NCBI RefSeq assembly: GCF_019039215.1
Contig: NZ_JAHNZZ010000001.1
Location: 2,662,187-2,726,186, forward strand
Reading direction: 5' to 3'
DNA: 64,000 nt
Origin: Bacillus sp. FJAT-29790
GTDB lineage: Bacteria; Bacillota; Bacilli; Bacillales; Cytobacillaceae
Shown here: positions 33,439 to 42,468 of the stretch, piece after piece
Layout of the letters: every line of letters begins with the position of its first letter
How positions within the stretch are numbered: position 1 is the first letter of the stretch
The notes under the pieces: generated by a model
The model's input: the letters and a program-made list of their open reading frames with translations, nothing else
Databases searched by the model: none
What the model was told of the DNA's origin: nothing
Program-made: the position numbers and the translations under genes

Positions 33439-34970
33439 CCGATTTTTTCTCCTTTCTGAGCACCCGCACAGCATGCCATAATTTTCTCTTGATCAAACTC
33501 CTCTCTAGTAAACTCCCCGGTCAACCTTCCATTACTTATGACAATGATACGATCACAAATTCCAAACAACTCAGGCATCTCAGAGGAAATGACAATTGTT
33601 GATTTCCCTTTATTTGCGTATTCGCTAATGATTTTATATATTTCTGCCTTTGCTCCAATATCTATTCCTCTAGTAGGTTCATCCAATACAAGTATCTCTG
33701 GATTATTTAATAGCCATTTGGCAATGACAATCTTTTGCTGATTACCTCCACTTAGATTTTTTACGAGCATATTCCTATTAGGAGTTTTGATCTTTAATGT
33801 TTTTATCTGTTCATCTACCTCATGGCATTCCTTTTTTCTTGAAATAATTTTTTTAAAATAAGTGTATTTCGGTAAATTTACTAGACTAATATTATTTTTT
33901 ACGGATCCTGATAAATTTAAGCCCGTTTGTTTTCTATCTTCAGTTATTAAAGCCATTCCATTATTAATCGCATGTTTTGGATGCTTATGGATTACCCTTT
34001 TTTGATTAATATAAATTTCTCCACTATTTGGAGGATGTACACCAAAAATACTCTCTACTATCTCTGTCCTTCCTGCTCCAACAAGTCCGGCAATACCAAC
34101 AATTTCTCCACGATGAACTCGAAAGGAAATGTTTTCAAAACTTCCCCTTCTAGTAAGATTTTTAACTTCCAAACAAACTTCTTGAGTTTTTGATGATTTC
34201 GTTTGATAGACATCCTTTAATTCTCTTCCAACCATTAAGGAAATAAGCAAGTCATTATTTAACTCCGACGCTCTCTTACTATCGATAAAACACCCGTCTC
34301 TTAAGATCGTTATTTTATCTGCGATTTTAAAAATCTCGTCCATTTTATGAGAAATATAGATAATTGACTTCCCTTGAGATTTCAGCGCTTTAATGATGTC
34401 AAACAACTTTCCAACTTCTCTTTCAGTGATTGCTGAAGTTGGTTCATCCATCACGATGATATCCGAATGATTCGAAACCGCTTTAAGTATTTCTACCATT
34501 TGCCTATCTGATACAGAAAGTGAGGACATTTTCTTATCTGGGTCCAAGTGAATATTTAGACGTTGAAATAATTTATAGGCTTTTTCTTTTTGGCTTTTTT
34601 TATTAATTACCTTTGTCCATCTATAACAAGGCTCTCTCCCAAGAAAGATATTTTCCGCAATTGTCATTTCGGAAATAAAACTCAGCTCTTGATGAATCAT
34701 ACTAACTCCATAAAGTAACGAATCGCTAGGATTATTGAACTCGACTTTTTTCCCTTTTATAAATATTTCCCCCTCATCCGGCTTATGAATACCTGCAAGG
34801 ATTTTCATTAGAGTAGATTTTCCAGCTCCATTTTCACCCATGAGTGCATGTACTTCCCCTTTTTTTACGCTAAGGGATATACAATCTAGTGCTTTAACAC
34901 CAGGGAATGATTTATAAATATTTCTCATTTCAAGGGCATATTCATTCTCCGGTTTGATCAAATTAATCAT
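33435..34970 (-). CDS. Ribose-type ABC importer ATPase with duplicated NBD
   Basis: A 511-residue ATPase with two nucleotide-binding domains (about 12-245 and 265-505), as in RbsA/MglA. Domain 1 has Walker A GENGAGKST and the LSVSDRQMVEIL signature region, with IIVMDEPT as Walker B. Domain 2 has a degenerate P-loop GLVGAGRTE, signature NLSGGNQQK and LVLDEPT. It powers the importer. First gene of the leftward operon, about 510 bp from the divergent AraC regulator. Start ATG is next to AAGGGGG; an in-frame TTG 9 bp on has better spacing, so the exact start is open. Confidence 0.88.
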   Translation of the reverse strand: MINLIKPENEYALEMRNIYKSFPGVKALDCISLSVKKGEVHALMGENGAGKSTLMKILAGIHKPDEGEIFIKGKKVEFNNPSDSLLYGVSMIHQELSFISEMTIAENIFLGREPCYRWTKVINKKSQKEKAYKLFQRLNIHLDPDKKMSSLSVSDRQMVEILKAVSNHSDIIVMDEPTSAITEREVGKLFDIIKALKSQGKSIIYISHKMDEIFKIADKITILRDGCFIDSKRASELNNDLLISLMVGRELKDVYQTKSSKTQEVCLEVKNLTRRGSFENISFRVHRGEIVGIAGLVGAGRTEIVESIFGVHPPNSGEIYINQKRVIHKHPKHAINNGMALITEDRKQTGLNLSGSVKNNISLVNLPKYTYFKKIISRKKECHEVDEQIKTLKIKTPNRNMLVKNLSGGNQQKIVIAKWLLNNPEILVLDEPTRGIDIGAKAEIYKIISEYANKGKSTIVISSEMPELFGICDRIIVISNGRLTGEFTREEFDQEKIMACCAGAQKGEKIG

Positions 34971-35492
34971 CCCCCTTATTGTGTTATTAAACTTCCAACT
35001 TTATTTAAAATATGAGTCTTCAGAATGAATTTTTAATAATATGATTATTTTGAATATTACTATTCCGGTAGTGTCTATACAATTAACTATCTTGTTTTAC
35101 TGACCAAAAAACTTAACTATCTTGTTTTTCATAAATTGTATTTAGGAATTAAAAATGTAAATAAAGGGGGTTCATACTGAGAAATGCGAAATTATAGTCC
35201 TGAATAATTCAAAAAAAGCGATTAAACTAACCTTTTGTACATAATTTTTAATTTTAACATTAACATATAGACAATTATTTTGATTTACTTAATAATTTGA
35301 AATAGTTAAATATATTGTTATAATAAAAATAAATATATACAATCTTGCTATTTGCAAACAATACATTCATGAGTGTCTGCTCTCAACCAAGAATGTAAAT
35401 GTCGGTCGATTTACTTTCACTGCGCTAGTTTTTTATATCCGTTAACAGCAAAAAACATTAATTAGTTAGAGAAAATATTAATGGAGGGCATG
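34971..35492. promoter_or_regulatory. Divergent regulatory region with 30-bp-spaced direct repeats
   Basis: A 522-bp AT-rich region between the ABC operon and the AraC gene. TTAACTATCTTGTTTT occurs at 35083-35098 and again at 35113-35128, exactly 30 bp apart. Direct repeats are typical AraC/XylS operators, so these are candidate sites for the neighbouring regulator. No gene is seen in this region. Confidence 0.5.
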
Positions 35493-36389
35493 ATGAATAA
35501 CACAATTGATGAAGAGCCTATGAATCTATCCTTAGAGCAGGAATATTTAAACAAACCATTAAAATTCCAGAAACCTCCTGTACTCGTTTATGCCGGACAA
35601 GTTGGTGGAAATCCGGATTGGAATTTTCCAAGCCACAAGCATGACGATGTAAGTGAGATCGTCTATATAAGTAAAGGTGAAGGGACTTTTATCATAAATA
35701 ACGTAACCTACACTGCGAAGGAAGGGGATATTCTTATCTATAATTCGGGGGTTATTCATGAAGAGTATTCGAATCCTAAAAATCCGCTCAATACGTATTT
35801 TTGTGGTGTTTCCAATTTATTGATTGATGGTATGAAAGAACTTTGGATTGTTCCTTCAAATATTGAACCAATTATTCGAAAAAATAAATATTCAAATCGA
35901 ATTGAATCCTATCTTGCGGATATTTTTGAAGAGTCGTCTCTTCAAGCCGCAGAATTCGATATCATTTGTCAAGGGTTAATTTCATCATTAATCGCGTTAA
36001 TTCATAGAATACTGAAGTTCCAAAGGATTAGGAGTAATTTAGGAGAACCACGAACTCTGGCTTCTCGGATTAAAGAATATATAGATAAAAACTATAAAAA
36101 AAACATCACACTAAATGACATTGCTGATGACCTCTACATTAACAAGTATTACCTCTCTCATATTTTTAAAGAAGAAATGAAAAATTCACCTATCAATTAC
36201 CTAATTAATCGACGAATTGGAGAGGCAAAGAGTTTACTTGTAGCTACGGATTTAAAAGTGTGGGAAATAGCAAGAATTGTCGGTTACGAAAACTCGAACT
36301 ATTTTACTTTGCTATTCAAAAAAATGACTGGGGAATCACCAAGACAGTTTAAATTAAATCATAAAAAGAAACTGTTTTATCATAAATAA
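35493..36389 (+). CDS. AraC-family regulator with cupin sensor domain
   Basis: A 298-residue regulator. The N-terminal cupin (about 30-130) has SHKHDDVSEIVYISKGEGTF, with the histidines of an AraC-type sensing domain, and the C-terminal part (about 200-295) has two helix-turn-helix motifs: ITLNDIADDLYINKYYLSHI and the AraC signature VWEIARIVGYENSNYFTLLF. Start: GGAGG at 35483-35487 precedes ATG 35493 by 5 nt; the frame also opens at 35481 but that ATG overlaps the site. Divergent from the ABC importer genes, so probably their activator on binding the transported compound. Confidence 0.85.
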   Translation: MNNTIDEEPMNLSLEQEYLNKPLKFQKPPVLVYAGQVGGNPDWNFPSHKHDDVSEIVYISKGEGTFIINNVTYTAKEGDILIYNSGVIHEEYSNPKNPLNTYFCGVSNLLIDGMKELWIVPSNIEPIIRKNKYSNRIESYLADIFEESSLQAAEFDIICQGLISSLIALIHRILKFQRIRSNLGEPRTLASRIKEYIDKNYKKNITLNDIADDLYINKYYLSHIFKEEMKNSPINYLINRRIGEAKSLLVATDLKVWEIARIVGYENSNYFTLLFKKMTGESPRQFKLNHKKKLFYHK

Positions 36390-36420
36390 AGGCTGTGTTA
36401 GAGAATAATGTTGTAAATGG

Positions 36421-36505
36421 AGACTAGCGGGTGATTTTGCCGGAGAGAGCCTTTTGAACAAAAACGAGAACCATCTCTCGGAAGGTAAAGCGACCCGCGT
36501 GTCTA
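36421..36505. repeat. Family-2 hairpin repeat
   Basis: An 85-bp copy with arms ACTAGCGGGTGATTTTGCC and GGTAAAGCGACCCGCGTGT, inverted, and the inner pair GGAGAGAGCC/CTCTCGG. It follows the AraC gene. Beyond it, 36506-36766 holds an inverted word pair ACATAAATCCCT/AGGGATTTTATGT and no gene. Confidence 0.75.
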
Positions 36506-36766
36506 TTAGTAACATTTTTTAAAAAATCGCACATAAATCCCTATTATCGACGCATTACTTTACTTAAACAGATATTATTGGATAATGTTCCAAACTAGAC
36601 AGGGATTTTATGTCCAATAAAAGGCTCCTTTAATAAATCACATAACCGGTTTGGCTTCATTATAGTGTTGGTTTTGGAGTCTAAGTATTTTCTTATAAAC
36701 TCAAATGTAACTTTAAACTTTGCGCCTCACTTACCTCTTTTTTTACCATTACATCCTGGTATTTTC

Positions 36767-37558
36767 CTAATCATTCAGTCTTTTTTTCATCCAGGCTGTT
36801 AAGTCACTAACGACTTTCCGGTTGACATCCGGTGGGAAATAGTGGGTAAACGCTTGAAAATACCAGCTTTCCACTTCTTTATTAAGTTCTTTCAATCTTT
36901 TCTCAAGACGGTAGGCGTGTTCAACCGAAACATTATCGTCCTTTTCTCCATGGATGATCAAAACAGGCGCATGAAGCTTTTCCAATTGAAAAAGAGGGGT
37001 CCGGTACTTATATTGTTCTGGGAACTTAGTCGGTGTCCCGCCAATTACCCTCTTCATCATCCTCCGTAAATCCTTTCGCTCAACATACGTGAGAAACATA
37101 TCACTGACCCCGCCCCACGAAACAACTGATTTAGCTTCCGGAAACTCGATTGCGGTTAATAAGGCCATCACCCCACCTCTAGAAAATCCGAATATATGGA
37201 TCCCTTTTACCCGTGGATGTGATTGGAGAATAGTAAAGGCGGAGAAGGCGTCATGCCGATCCTCTCCGGCAAAGTCCTCATTTCCTTCCCCTCCCTGATT
37301 TCCTCTATAAAAAGGAGCAAAAACAATAAATCCCTCTGAAGCGAATTGAACGATTCTCGCTGCTCTCACTTTGCCTACATTTTTAATTCCTCCGCGCAGA
37401 TAAAGAAACCCATCATATATTTCGTCATTCTTTGGCTCAGCCAGCAATCCCTTTACTTTTAAACCGTCCGAGTAATAGGTAACAACTGATAATTCGATAT
37501 TCGGATTGGGGGAAGGGTATTTCTGCTTGCTGATGATTTCTCCATTCAATCTTTTCAT
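36767..37558 (-). CDS. ytmA: Alpha/beta hydrolase, YtmA-like
   Basis: A 263-residue hydrolase of the prolyl-oligopeptidase/dienelactone hydrolase superfamily. The nucleophile elbow is GFSRGGVMAL (about residues 119-128), the acid in VLIIHGEKDDNVSVEHAYRL, and the catalytic histidine in FTHYFPPDV. No signal peptide. In B. subtilis ytmA lies just downstream of pckA and before ytlA, as here if the accessory block is removed. Substrate unknown. Confidence 0.8.
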   Translation of the reverse strand: MKRLNGEIISKQKYPSPNPNIELSVVTYYSDGLKVKGLLAEPKNDEIYDGFLYLRGGIKNVGKVRAARIVQFASEGFIVFAPFYRGNQGGEGNEDFAGEDRHDAFSAFTILQSHPRVKGIHIFGFSRGGVMALLTAIEFPEAKSVVSWGGVSDMFLTYVERKDLRRMMKRVIGGTPTKFPEQYKYRTPLFQLEKLHAPVLIIHGEKDDNVSVEHAYRLEKRLKELNKEVESWYFQAFTHYFPPDVNRKVVSDLTAWMKKRLND

Positions 37559-37592
37559 CTCCTTACAAATAAGTTCAATTTAAATTGGCTTT

Positions 37593-37690
37593 GTCCGATA
37601 AACTAATGAATTTGGCCGATAAAAGGTTTCAACTGGCCGATATAATTGCAAAAGTGGCCGATAAATGAGAAAAATTGGCCGATATTATTT
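37593..37690. repeat. GGCCGATA array with exact 21-bp phase (five units)
   Basis: GTCCGATA at 37593 and GGCCGATA at 37614, 37635, 37656 and 37677 (21 bp apart each), separated by non-conserved AT-rich sequence. Only the GGCCGATA core is kept. It sits in the divergent gap between ytmA and ytlA, about 45 bp upstream of the ytmA start. Confidence 0.85.
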
Positions 37691-37825
37691 TTATCCATGC
37701 TAGAACTCGAGTCTTTATTATATATAAATAAGTTTTTCATATAGGCATTCACACATTTTTTGCACATTCATACGATATTCTAGGCTCAAAAAACTGATAT
37801 ATTTTTAAACCAGGAGGTCTTGCTT

Positions 37826-38821
37826 ATGAAAAAATACCTAAGATTTAGCTTTTCCCTATTGTTGATTGCCATTCTTATTATCCCCATTGCTGCATGCAGT
37901 AAGGATAAAGTTCAAAATGTCCGAATTGGTGAAGTAACTCGCTCAATCTTCTATGCCCCTCAATATGTTGCGCTTGAGAAAGGTTTTTTTAAAGAGGAAG
38001 GGCTTAATGTCGAGCTTACTACAACCGCCGGCGGAGATAAAACAATGACAGCTTTGTTGTCAAATAGTATCGATGTTGCCCTTGTCGGCTCTGAAACATC
38101 GATTTATGTTTCTGCACAAGGCTCGAATGATCCGGTAATAAACTTTGCGCAACTTACCCAAACAGACGGCACATTCCTTGTCTCACGTCATAAAATTGAG
38201 AACTTCACATGGGATCAGCTAAAAGGCACAACCTTCCTCGGTCAGCGCAAAGGCGGAATGCCACAAATGGCCGGTGAATTCGTATTGAAAAAGCACGGAA
38301 TTGATCCACATAAAGACTTAAATTTAATCCAGAACATAGATTTTGCTAATATTGCACCTGCCTTCGCATCCGGAACAGGAGAATTTGTCCAACTTTTCGA
38401 ACCAACTGCAAGTGTTTTTGAAAAGGAAGGAAAAGGATATATCGTTGCCTCTTTTGGAACGGAATCCGGGCACATCCCATATACCTCGTTCATGACAAAA
38501 CAAAGCTATATTAACAACAATAAAGACACAGTTGAAAAATTTACTCGGGCCATTTATAAAGCCCAGCAATGGGTTGAGACGCACAGTTCAAAAGAAACAG
38601 CTGAAGCCATTAAAGGCTATTTCGATAACACGGAAATGGATATTATCGAAATGGTCGTTGGTCGTTACAAAAGCCAAGGCTCATACGCAACCGATCCTAT
38701 TTTAGATACAGAGGAATGGGATAATCTTCAAAATATCATGAATGAAGCTGGTGAACTTCCTAAGCGAGTAGAATATAGCACGCTCGTGAATACAGAAATC
38801 GCCAAAGGGATAATGAAGTAA
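37826..38821 (+). CDS. ytlA: NMT1/THI5-like ABC substrate-binding lipoprotein YtlA
   Basis: A 331-residue lipoprotein of the SsuA/ThiY family. ATG 37826 follows AGGAGG by 7 nt; a TTG two codons earlier is too near. The signal ends in a lipobox IAAC (about Cys22). Family blocks include YAPQYVALEKGFFKEEGLNV and TTAGGDKTMTALLSNSIDVA. It binds an organic ligand (thiamine pyrimidine precursor, sulfonate or similar) for YtlCD. No thiamine riboswitch is visible upstream. The array at 37593 precedes it. Confidence 0.86.
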   Translation: MKKYLRFSFSLLLIAILIIPIAACSKDKVQNVRIGEVTRSIFYAPQYVALEKGFFKEEGLNVELTTTAGGDKTMTALLSNSIDVALVGSETSIYVSAQGSNDPVINFAQLTQTDGTFLVSRHKIENFTWDQLKGTTFLGQRKGGMPQMAGEFVLKKHGIDPHKDLNLIQNIDFANIAPAFASGTGEFVQLFEPTASVFEKEGKGYIVASFGTESGHIPYTSFMTKQSYINNNKDTVEKFTRAIYKAQQWVETHSSKETAEAIKGYFDNTEMDIIEMVVGRYKSQGSYATDPILDTEEWDNLQNIMNEAGELPKRVEYSTLVNTEIAKGIMK

Positions 38822-38823
38822 AA

Positions 38824-39052
38824 GGTGTCTGTCAAAAAGGTGCCAGGCACCATCCGTGGACACTTCTCATTTATTTACCGTATGGAATGGACAAATAAAT
38901 AGATTCAACGTGCCATTCGGGCATATGTCGGTAATGCATTATACAAAGATGTTAGGCATTACGCTTATTTGTCCACCTTGCACACACTAATTCACCAATT
39001 TGTCCACGAGCGGTGTCAGGCACCTTAAAAAGACACTCCAAAAAAGGCACCC
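38824..39052. repeat. Bacillus-type GGTGCCAGGCACC repeat between ytlA and ytlC
   Basis: The segment begins AGGTGTCTGTCAAAAAGGTG then CCAGGCACC and ends GGTGTCAGGCACCTTAAAAA then GACAC. These GGTGYCAGGCACC palindromes flank about 150 bp with several TTTGTCCA/TGGACAAA words in both orientations. The family is known from Bacillaceae genomes (recognised from memory). It encodes no protein and lies between two genes of one operon. Confidence 0.75.
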
Positions 39053-39072
39053 ACCATAAAGGAGGGCGAATT

Positions 39073-39852
39073 ATGGATTTCTTAAATGTTGAAGAAATTC
39101 ACCACACTTATTTCACGAAAGCCTCTGCTGCAACAGCCCTCTCCGATGTTTCGCTTGCGGTCGGGGAAGGGGAGTTTGTTTCCTTCCTCGGACCAAGCGG
39201 ATGCGGGAAAACTACTTTGCTTACTATAATTGCTGGCTTAATCAAACCGACAGATGGACATATTTCCTTAGAGGGTAAGCCCGTATCAACAGCTGGAAAT
39301 CGAATGGGATATATGCTTCAGCAGGATTATCTTTTTCCATGGAAAACTATTGAAGAAAATATTCTTCTAGGACTCAAAATAAGCAATCGCCTTGATGATT
39401 CAAAAAAAGAGTACACCCTCGATTTGCTAGAAAAAATGGGGCTTAAAGGTGTAGAGAACCAATATCCGAAACAATTGTCTGGCGGAATGCGACAACGAGT
39501 AGCCCTTGTAAGGACACTTGCAACCGAGCCGAAGCTACTCATGCTTGACGAGCCTTTTTCCGCTTTAGATTACCAAACAAAATTAAAGCTCGAAGACCTT
39601 GTTTCTAATACATTGAAATCGTTTGGGAAGACCGCAATACTCGTAACCCATGATATCGGTGAAGCAATTGCGATGAGTGACCGAATTTTCCTCTTTTCAT
39701 CAAGTCCTGGTAGGCTTCATAAAACCTTTATCGTGCCAAAGGAATTGCGGAAAGAAACGCCATTTAATGCCCGCAATCACGAAGCATATTCGAGCATTTT
39801 TCAAACTGTCTGGAAGGAGTTGGAGTCACTTGAATCTGAAAACAAACATTGA
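39073..39852 (+). CDS. ytlC: ABC transporter ATPase YtlC
   Basis: A 259-residue ABC ATPase of the nitrate/sulfonate/taurine (SsuB/TauB) family. Start ATG 39073 after AAAGGAGGGCGAATT. Motifs: GPSGCGKTT (Walker A), [14 protein letters not shown] (signature), [10 protein letters not shown] (Walker B) and LVTHD. It energises import of the YtlA ligand. Its last 23 bp overlap ytlD. Confidence 0.9.
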   Translation: MDFLNVEEIHHTYFTKASAATALSDVSLAVGEGEFVSFLGPSGCGKTTLLTIIAGLIKPTDGHISLEGKPVSTAGNRMGYMLQQDYLFPWKTIEENILLGLKISNRLDDSKKEYTLDLLEKMGLKGVENQYPKQLSGGMRQRVALVRTLATEPKLLMLDEPFSALDYQTKLKLEDLVSNTLKSFGKTAILVTHDIGEAIAMSDRIFLFSSSPGRLHKTFIVPKELRKETPFNARNHEAYSSIFQTVWKELESLESENKH

Positions 39853-40639
39853 ACTCCTTCACCAAAGATATCTTTACTCATTAAATCGCGAGAAAAAATG
39901 GGTGCGGTTTTATCAGCTGATTATCTTTCTTGTCTTTTTCTCAGGCTGGGAGCTTGCTAGTCAAAAACAATGGGTTGATCCACTAATTTTCAGTGCGCCA
40001 TCAAAAGTATGGGAATTATTTTTGAAAAAAATCCAAGATGGAACATTGTTTGTAGACTTAAGCTTCACGTTGTCAGAAACTGTCCTTGGATTTATTTTAG
40101 GGACGATATTAGGAACGTTGCTTGCTGCCATTCTATGGTGGTCACCAATGCTCTCAAAAATTTTCGATCCATACTTAGTCATCCTGAACTCCATGCCAAA
40201 AGTAGCTCTCGGTCCTATTTTAATCGTAGCTTTAGGTCCAAGTTTTACATCCATCGTTGCCATGGGAGCAATTATTTCGATCATCATCACAACAATTGTT
40301 GTATATACATCATTCAAAGAAGTCGATCCAAACTATATAAAGGTTCTCCAAACTTTCAGCGCTAACCGATTTCAAATTTTTAAAGAAGCTGTGTTGCCTG
40401 CATCCTTCCCCGTCATCATCTCAACATTAAAAGTAAATGTCGGCTTATCATGGGTTGGAGTGATCGTTGGCGAATTTCTCGTCTCATCAAAAGGCCTCGG
40501 GTATATGATCATTTACGGTTTCCAAGTATTTAATTTCACGCTTGTTATGCTATCCCTTATCGTGATTGCCGTGTTTGCCACGGTTATGTACCAGCTTGTG
40601 GCGCTTTTAGAAAGAAAACTAATTAAAAACGGTTCATAA
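39830..40639 (+). CDS. ytlD: ABC transporter permease YtlD
   Basis: A 269-residue permease of the SsuC family with about six helices and the EAA-type loop [20 protein letters not shown]. The start is TTG 39830 with AAGGAG (39814-39819) 10 nt upstream, so it overlaps ytlC by 23 bp; no ATG nearby is placed as well. The frame is open far into ytlC but that part has no ribosome binding site. Completes the YtlACD importer. Confidence 0.85.
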   Translation: MNLKTNIELLHQRYLYSLNREKKWVRFYQLIIFLVFFSGWELASQKQWVDPLIFSAPSKVWELFLKKIQDGTLFVDLSFTLSETVLGFILGTILGTLLAAILWWSPMLSKIFDPYLVILNSMPKVALGPILIVALGPSFTSIVAMGAIISIIITTIVVYTSFKEVDPNYIKVLQTFSANRFQIFKEAVLPASFPVIISTLKVNVGLSWVGVIVGEFLVSSKGLGYMIIYGFQVFNFTLVMLSLIVIAVFATVMYQLVALLERKLIKNGS

Positions 40640-40641
40640 GA

Positions 40642-40673
40642 AAACGGCTGATAAGAATGCCGTTTTTTCTTAT
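40642..40673 (+). terminator. Terminator of ytlACD
   Basis: AAAACGGC-TGATAAGAAT-GCCGTTTTTT with a following C and TTATTC. Confidence 0.75.
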
Positions 40674-41146
40674 TCTAATTCCAGTATTCTATTCATACTT
40701 TTTTCGACGACTTGATCTTTCATGATAAAACTATAGTCCTTACCCCATCTTAATTCTAATAAGTTCCCATCAATAAGTACCGGCCCAGCTGTCTCCAAAT
40801 AATGTTCTTTATCTTCTATTTTATCAACTTGACCAAAGAAAATGGCCTTAACAAAAGTGACGCCATTATTACTCACTTGATATTCGCCAATGAATTGGAG
40901 CCTACTGATCGAAGCACCTGTTTCCTCAAACACCTCACGATAGGCTGCATCTTTCAATGTTTCACCACGTTCAACCTTTCCCCCTGGAAATTCCAACCCT
41001 CTTTTTTTATGATTTGTCAGTAGCCAATTCTTTCCCATTTTGCAAATGACAAGAACATGCTCAGGCTGTTTGTCAAACGAATTTTTCGCAAAAGACAGGC
41101 TGACTATTCCCCCATTTTCATCGAAAAACGTCTCCATACGATCCAT
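40670..41146 (-). CDS. ytkD: Nudix nucleoside triphosphatase YtkD
   Basis: A 158-residue Nudix hydrolase. The Nudix box GX5EX7REVXEEXGA is visible as GGKVERGETLKDAAYREVFE then ETGA (about 75-98). YtkD in B. subtilis hydrolyses (deoxy)nucleoside triphosphates including oxidised guanine nucleotides. The start could also be ATG 41137, which has better spacing to AGGAG at 41149-41153. Convergent to ytlD. Confidence 0.88.
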   Translation of the reverse strand: MDRMETFFDENGGIVSLSFAKNSFDKQPEHVLVICKMGKNWLLTNHKKRGLEFPGGKVERGETLKDAAYREVFEETGASISRLQFIGEYQVSNNGVTFVKAIFFGQVDKIEDKEHYLETAGPVLIDGNLLELRWGKDYSFIMKDQVVEKSMNRILELE

Positions 41147-41286
41147 CGCTCCTATTTTTGATTCTGTTGTTTATTATACACAAAAGTTTTGCACGTTTAG
41201 GGAAAAGTATGAAATTGTGGAAAAATGAAACTTCCATTTGAATATTTCGTATAATTAATTGAATACGACAAAAGGGAGTGTACGTC

Positions 41287-42138
41287 TTGAAAAAAACGCT
41301 ATCCGTCCTAACAGGCTTTCTCATGATTTTCATGTTAGCTGCATGTAATCAAACGGCCAAGCCTGTTAATCAATCTGATAAGGAAACCACGGCAGAAAAA
41401 CCATCTGATTTAACTCTAGAGGAAGTATTAGACAAGTCCACTAAAGCATCCGAAAGCTTGAAGGGTTTTTCTATAAAATTGGATATGACTCAAAATATGA
41501 GCTCTGACCAAGAAGAGCAAGATTTGAATACCAAGTCTGTAATTGATATGAACATCGTAACTGAACCGATGGCATTCTATCAAAAAATGACGATGTCAGT
41601 GGAAGGTTCGGAAGAAAAGTTTGAAACTGAAAGCTATTTTACAGAAGAGGGAATGTTCTTTTTCGACGCTGCCGGAGCGCAATGGATGAAGTTTCCGAAA
41701 GAAATGTCCGACTCCTTGCTGCAGATGTCCGCACAGCAAACGAATCCAGGGGAAGAGTTGAAAAAACTGCAGAAATTCGTGGATGACTTTACTTTTAAGC
41801 AAGATCAAAAAAATTATATCCTTAAATTAGAAGCTTCTGGTGAGAAGTTCAACGATTTTATTAAAGAAACTGCTGTTGGAGCCATGCCGCCAGAAATGGC
41901 TCAAGACGAACTGTTAAACAATATGAAAATTAATAGTATGGAATACGAAATTCTCGTGGACAAAGAAACATTCTATCCCGTTTCCTTAAATATGGTTATC
42001 GATATGGAAATTACTGTCGAAAACCAAACCATTGTCATGAAACAAAAAATGCACGGCCAATACTCCAACCATAACAAGGTTGAAATTATTTCCGTTCCAA
42101 AAGAAGTGATTGATACAGCAGTAGAGATGAATATTTAA
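41287..42138 (+). CDS. Lipoprotein, LppX/LprAFG-like (DUF6612-type)
   Basis: A 283-residue lipoprotein. Start TTG 41287 with GGGAG 8 nt upstream; a GTG nine bases earlier overlaps that site. The signal ends in a lipobox LAAC (Cys21), then a low-complexity linker and a beta-rich domain (about 45-283) with repeated MNIVTEPMAFYQKMTMSVEG-like strands. Such proteins are monomeric lipid- or hydrophobic-ligand-binding lipoproteins. Not syntenic with B. subtilis at this point. Function unknown. Confidence 0.75.
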   Translation: MKKTLSVLTGFLMIFMLAACNQTAKPVNQSDKETTAEKPSDLTLEEVLDKSTKASESLKGFSIKLDMTQNMSSDQEEQDLNTKSVIDMNIVTEPMAFYQKMTMSVEGSEEKFETESYFTEEGMFFFDAAGAQWMKFPKEMSDSLLQMSAQQTNPGEELKKLQKFVDDFTFKQDQKNYILKLEASGEKFNDFIKETAVGAMPPEMAQDELLNNMKINSMEYEILVDKETFYPVSLNMVIDMEITVENQTIVMKQKMHGQYSNHNKVEIISVPKEVIDTAVEMNI

Positions 42139-42140
42139 TG

Positions 42141-42172
42141 AAAACTGCGGAGGACCTCCGCGGTTTTTGTCT
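42141..42172 (+). terminator. Terminator of the lipoprotein gene
   Basis: AAAACTGCGGAGG-ACC-CCTCCGCGGTTTTT-type hairpin (with one G-T pair) with a T-run, right after the stop. Confidence 0.8.
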
Positions 42173-42206
42173 TTTGGCTCTTTTGCAATTAAAAATGATA
42201 AATAAA

Positions 42207-42402
42207 GACTAGCGGGGCGATTTTACCTGTAGGGAACCTTTTTTGCGGAGCAAGGCAACTGACTTCAATCACATCATGGCTTAACTTCGATGAGCAACTA
42301 CGTGTTGCCTTGCGACGAGCTGAACAAAGCTACTTGAATATGCTTTGGCACAGGAGCATTGTTTTTAACCGCTTCTCGGAAGGTAAATCGAACCCGCGTG
42401 TA
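42207..42402. repeat. Family-2 hairpin repeat with insertion
   Basis: The arms GACTAGCGGGGCGATTTTAC and GGTAAATCGAACCCGCGTGT match the other family-2 copies. Between GCGGAGCA (about 42246-42253) and CTCGGAAGG (about 42376) there are about 120 extra bases absent from the copies at 5189 and 36421. The extra part has its own inverted pair AGGCAAC/GTTGCCT. It runs up to the 3' side of the 42469 gene. Confidence 0.65.
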
Positions 42403-42468
42403 TTTCAACAACATTGTGTAACAAAGTCTATCTATTTGAGCAAGTGGCTATTTCATCTTTTAGCCGTC

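Noticed and set aside
31458..34970. A ribose operon (rbsACB)
   Set aside because: The proteins are of that type but rbsK, rbsD and rbsR are absent and the next gene is a dioxygenase, so the ligand is left open.
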